The position numbers and the translations under genes were made by a program. From contig OZ038457.1 in the NCBI GenBank assembly GCA_964036195.1, positions 14,783,147 to 14,847,146 of the forward strand: DNA of 64,000 bases. Reading direction: 5' to 3'. Below are positions 60,875-64,000 of the stretch, piece after piece. The notes under the pieces are model-generated. The model saw only the letters and a program-made list of their open reading frames with translations, did no database searches and was not told the DNA's origin. Origin of the DNA: Sphaerolaimus hirsutus (Eukaryota > Nematoda > Chromadorea > Monhysterida > Sphaerolaimidae). Each line of letters opens with the position of its first letter. The first letter of the stretch is position 1.

Positions 60875-61862
60875 TTTCTTTCCAAAAAAAAGATTCTTAG
60901 TTTTGAAAAAACTGATCAGATTATCACGGAGTTCTGAACTCAGTCTGAATCTACGCTTAATGAAATTCAGTCCAAGTGCAGCTTCACTTACTGTATAGTA
61001 TTTCCATTTGTTAAATACCTTTGTACGTGCCGCAAACAAGTTTTTCATCACACATGCGCTGAGGGGGATTTATTAGAGTCGGCGAATCATTTTTACCACC
61101 CTACTCAGACGGGTAGTTTCTTCGGGTGAGGTTTCATTCGTGGACGCACAGTATTTTTTCTCGGACTCTTTATTGTGTCGACATTCGTTTTGGTTTTGTA
61201 TGCACAGTGCCGTTTTATGCATTTCCTGGAAGTTGTTATAAATATAGCTAGGTAGGTATATTGATTGATCGCCACTCGTAAAACAAACTTTTTGAATTTG
61301 TCGTTTTATCAACATGGAAAAAAATCTGAAAAAACTTGAATAGTGTTGTGATGGTTGCTACAGCTGCGGCCAGACAAGTTATCTGATATTTTATTGTGGG
61401 TTTTCACGCAAAAATTACCTAGTAAGTTCAATCAACTACTACATATGCATCACGTTCACGCAAAAATTATTTATAACCAATGTGATCAATGACATGAATG
61501 AGAATCAAAATATATGTGCGTGATCAAAAAGGGTTTCTAAATAATCAAATGACAAAATAAATTGATATATCTATATATTTATTTATAAACGCATTCGACA
61601 TGAATAAAGCTATAATACCTCTGATCAATGATATTCTGCTGTCTTAATGTAGCGTAATGGCACACAACATCTATTCCAACTACACTTGACCAGAAATAAA
61701 AAATGAGTAAAACAATGAATGACTGAATATTAAACACACTGTTTTAATCGTTAGTGCATTCGTACTTCCTGTGGCAGGACCTTGGACGGCCACGTGTGGC
61801 TCAAAAGGTGAATATTTATGTGGGGAATCTGGCTACCTACTCCAAGTTGAACAGGTTCCTGC
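60875..61862. other. 3' flank of the Arg-rich gene, AT-rich spacer
   Basis: No exon or bordered repeat was recognised. AATAAA motifs occur near 61555. Confidence 0.4.
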
Positions 61863-62124
61863 TAGTGATGGAAAGGTACCGGGCACCGGTCCGCTGGTGC
61901 CGGGCACTTAAGGGCACCGCTGCGGATTTTCAGAGGTGCTGGTGCCTTTTTTCAGAATAACACTAGTGCCAGTGAGATGCAGTGCTATTTTTTGCTGGTG
62001 TGTTTAGGTGCTAGCACAAGTGGTAAAGTAAAAGCCACCGGAAATTTGCCAGTGCCATTTTTTTCGATTGGCACTGGTAATGGTGCAGTGCGGTGCCATA
62101 TTTCCCGGTACCTTTACATCACTA
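61863..62124. mobile_element. hAT-like MITE, TAGTGATGGAAAGG ends, GGCACCGG core
   Basis: TAGTGATGGAAAGGTACC..GGTACCTTTACATCACTA. The flanks GTTCCTGC and GTACCAGC match at 6 of 8. Core of GGCACCGGT and TGGTGCC words, as in 3692-5187. Confidence 0.75.
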
Positions 62125-62279
62125 GTACCAGCAACGGACCACTTGTGTACATATATGTAACTACTGTAGAAAACAAAACATAAAATGTGTGGTATTTAGG
62201 TGTCAGGTGATTACTTTGGCGGTGTAGGTTCAAATAAACACTGTAATTGTAAATGTTTAGAATAAATGAACAAGTAGGA

Positions 62280-63903
62280 TCATAGGATACTGCACTTCGA
62301 TGGATAATGTGGCACGTAGCAGAAACGCTCCTGTCCATACACCCAAAATTTACTTTGTTTTGATCCAAATGTGTAAGTCACTTCCGCCACCGGAATTGCC
62401 CTGTTTTTGATAGTTATTGTTGATCTACTAGCTGACAAAGAATAGAGAGCAAAGCAGAATAACAAAACTCACTGCAACGTATGCTTTTGGAGCAGAATCT
62501 TCTTGGCGCCAAGACATTTTTGCAAGTGAACTTGGCACAACCTTTTAGAATTTTCATTGACCTCATCAATTGGGTAAGTCCTTAGTGGTATTACCTGAAC
62601 AAAGAGTAAGATCACCAATACCGACTGCGGTTGGCCCATTATACAAATCAATATTTATCAAGAAAAACACTCACAATTGGACCTTCTTCCACTAGAATAG
62701 TTTCACCAGTGGCCTTCTGCAACATTTCCTCGGGCACACCACCCTCCAAGTGGAAATAGTCCGACTTGTCTACGCCGCTGTAATAAAGGGGAGTGTTGTG
62801 GTTACTGTGGCACCCGCAGAAAAACACCCACAGCCACCCACAAGTTGATTTTCAGCTTGACAAATGTCCTCGTGGATCCAGAGCCAGCGCACACTGAGCA
62901 GGCGCGCTTGCCCTTGCCCTTGCAGTGGGAGCACACATCCAGTCCGCGGCCATGGCAGAAGAAGCACAGATCGCCGGCGCCTATGCCGGGCGGCGGCATG
63001 CCCGACACGTTCATGTAGTGCATGGGCGTGCCCGCGCCGAACGCCATGTTGCCGCCGCTGTGCGGCACCGGGCCCACGCCGTGCCTGTGCGCCCCGTGGC
63101 CGCGCGACAGTCCCGACCCGTGCGCCGGCTGCGGTGGCAAACCGAATATTGATGTGGACGTGTCAAAACCAGGGTTTGCAAAATATCAGAAAAAAATAAA
63201 AAATAAAATGGAAATTAAAGAATAGAATAAATTTTTTTAAATGGAATATAAATAAAATATATTAAGTATATAAAAATTTGAATTTTTGTAGAGAATTTGT
63301 AACATCGTACAAAAATTTCAATTTGTAAAATGGTTTCATTTATGACATGTCACAATGAAATAAAACACAAAGAAAAGAAAATACAATTTTTACACAATTT
63401 TACTACCCCTTTAGTAAAAATTTTTTTACTAAAACCAACCCCAGTCAAAACCAACGCGCTGTAAAGTCGCTTCACTAACCGTGCCCACCATGGGGTGTGT
63501 GTAAACAGCCGGGTGGGCGATGCCCGCCTTCATGCCGGTGCCCCTGCACGCCTTGCACTTGTCCGTGCCCGTGCCGCGGCAGTAGAAGCACAGAACGTAG
63601 CCTTCTGCCGAACACGAGTGACACGCGGTCAAATCACTTGAGCCAGGCACCTGCAACAATCCCACTCATACGGATCGAACCAGCTTACCAGAAGCAAGCA
63701 TTCACCTCGTACAGTCTGACGTCCTCGATGAAATTGCCCCTCGGCTGGCACGGCAGTGACCAGTAGTCTGGCTGGCCGTCGGCGGTCATCTCCAATGAAC
63801 CGCCAGTCAATGCAGACGCCGTCGATTCCAAGTATTGGTTCATACTGTACGCCTCAGTGGCACGTGATGTACTTCGCCACTCGCAGAACGTTTCCAGAAT
63901 ATA
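62280..63903 (-). CDS. SSUH2: SSUH2-like protein, 3' part
   Basis: Six exons on the minus strand: 63706-63903, 63480-63650, 62842-63128, 62675-62777, 62473-62594, 62280-62427, all in phase and running past the right edge at the N-terminal side. After an N-terminal block (ATEAYSMNQYLES, then DYWSLPCQPRGNFIEDVRLY) come CxxC-x-GxG zinc motifs of DnaJ type in two triplets: CHSCSAEG, CFYCRGTG and CKACRGTG, then CFFCHGRG, CSHCKGKG and CSVCAGSG. A Gly/His/Pro-rich linker separates them. The tail, IPVAEVTYTFGSKQSKFWVYGQE, matches the conserved SSUH2 C-terminus. The molecular role of SSUH2 is poorly known; in mammals it is tied to tooth development and a chaperone-like activity has been suggested. The last acceptor is taken as CAGCTAG because it alone keeps the frame. 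Confidence 0.88.
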
Positions 63904-64000
63904 CTGTAAAAAATTGTGTGGATTGCGTGAATGATTTGAATGCATGATTTGAAAAACGGGCATGCACAGTGGGCTGACACTCTTCAAAATTTTTTTCAAA

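Overview
This is eukaryotic nuclear DNA from an animal. GC-rich exons, mostly with C or G at the third codon position, sit in AT-rich introns and spacers. Introns have GT..AG borders, and the proteins are metazoan: a RACK1 orthologue, the V-ATPase c'' proteolipid, a PDZ-GEF (RAPGEF2/6 type), SSUH2 and a kringle-domain membrane protein. An invertebrate bilaterian is the best guess. The sequence alone does not give the phylum. Gene models were spliced by eye; in most models every junction keeps the reading frame, which is the main support for them.

Layout. 1-450 (-): two exons of an unidentified gene running off the left edge. 2.2-11.1 kb (-): nine-exon gene for a secreted or membrane protein with one six-cysteine kringle. 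11.47-13.5 kb (+): ATP6V0B, divergent from the kringle gene across a 377-bp shared promoter. 15.8-18.2 kb (+): RACK1, six coding exons. 22.5-56.4 kb (+): a 25-exon PDZ-GEF gene (1674 aa) with a 16-kb second intron that holds exons of a separate nested gene carrying a PP1-docking RVxF motif. 59.3-60.9 kb (+): an unrecognised Arg/Ser-rich protein gene. 62.3-63.9 kb (-): the 3' part of SSUH2, continuing past the right edge.

The rest is dominated by short non-autonomous DNA transposons (MITEs). More than twenty copies can be delimited. Many have exact or near-exact 8-bp target-site duplications (hAT-like), others have TA duplications (Tc1/mariner-like), and one has an 11-bp duplication (Mutator-like). 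Several are nested and allow relative dating. Across unrelated families the interior is built from many copies of a short, often palindromic word, commonly one that also forms the terminal repeat (GGCGCCATGGCGCC, GGCACCGGTGCC, GATCCCG, ATATCGAT, ACGTTTTTTAAAA, TCGAAATACCCC, and others). That shared architecture is the most unusual feature of the window. Several MITE ends also lie at or within about 10 bp of a splice acceptor.

The named genes are housekeeping or signalling genes (proton pump, ribosome scaffold, Rap GTPase activation). There is no sign that they act as one pathway; they look like ordinary chromosomal neighbours in a repeat-rich genome.
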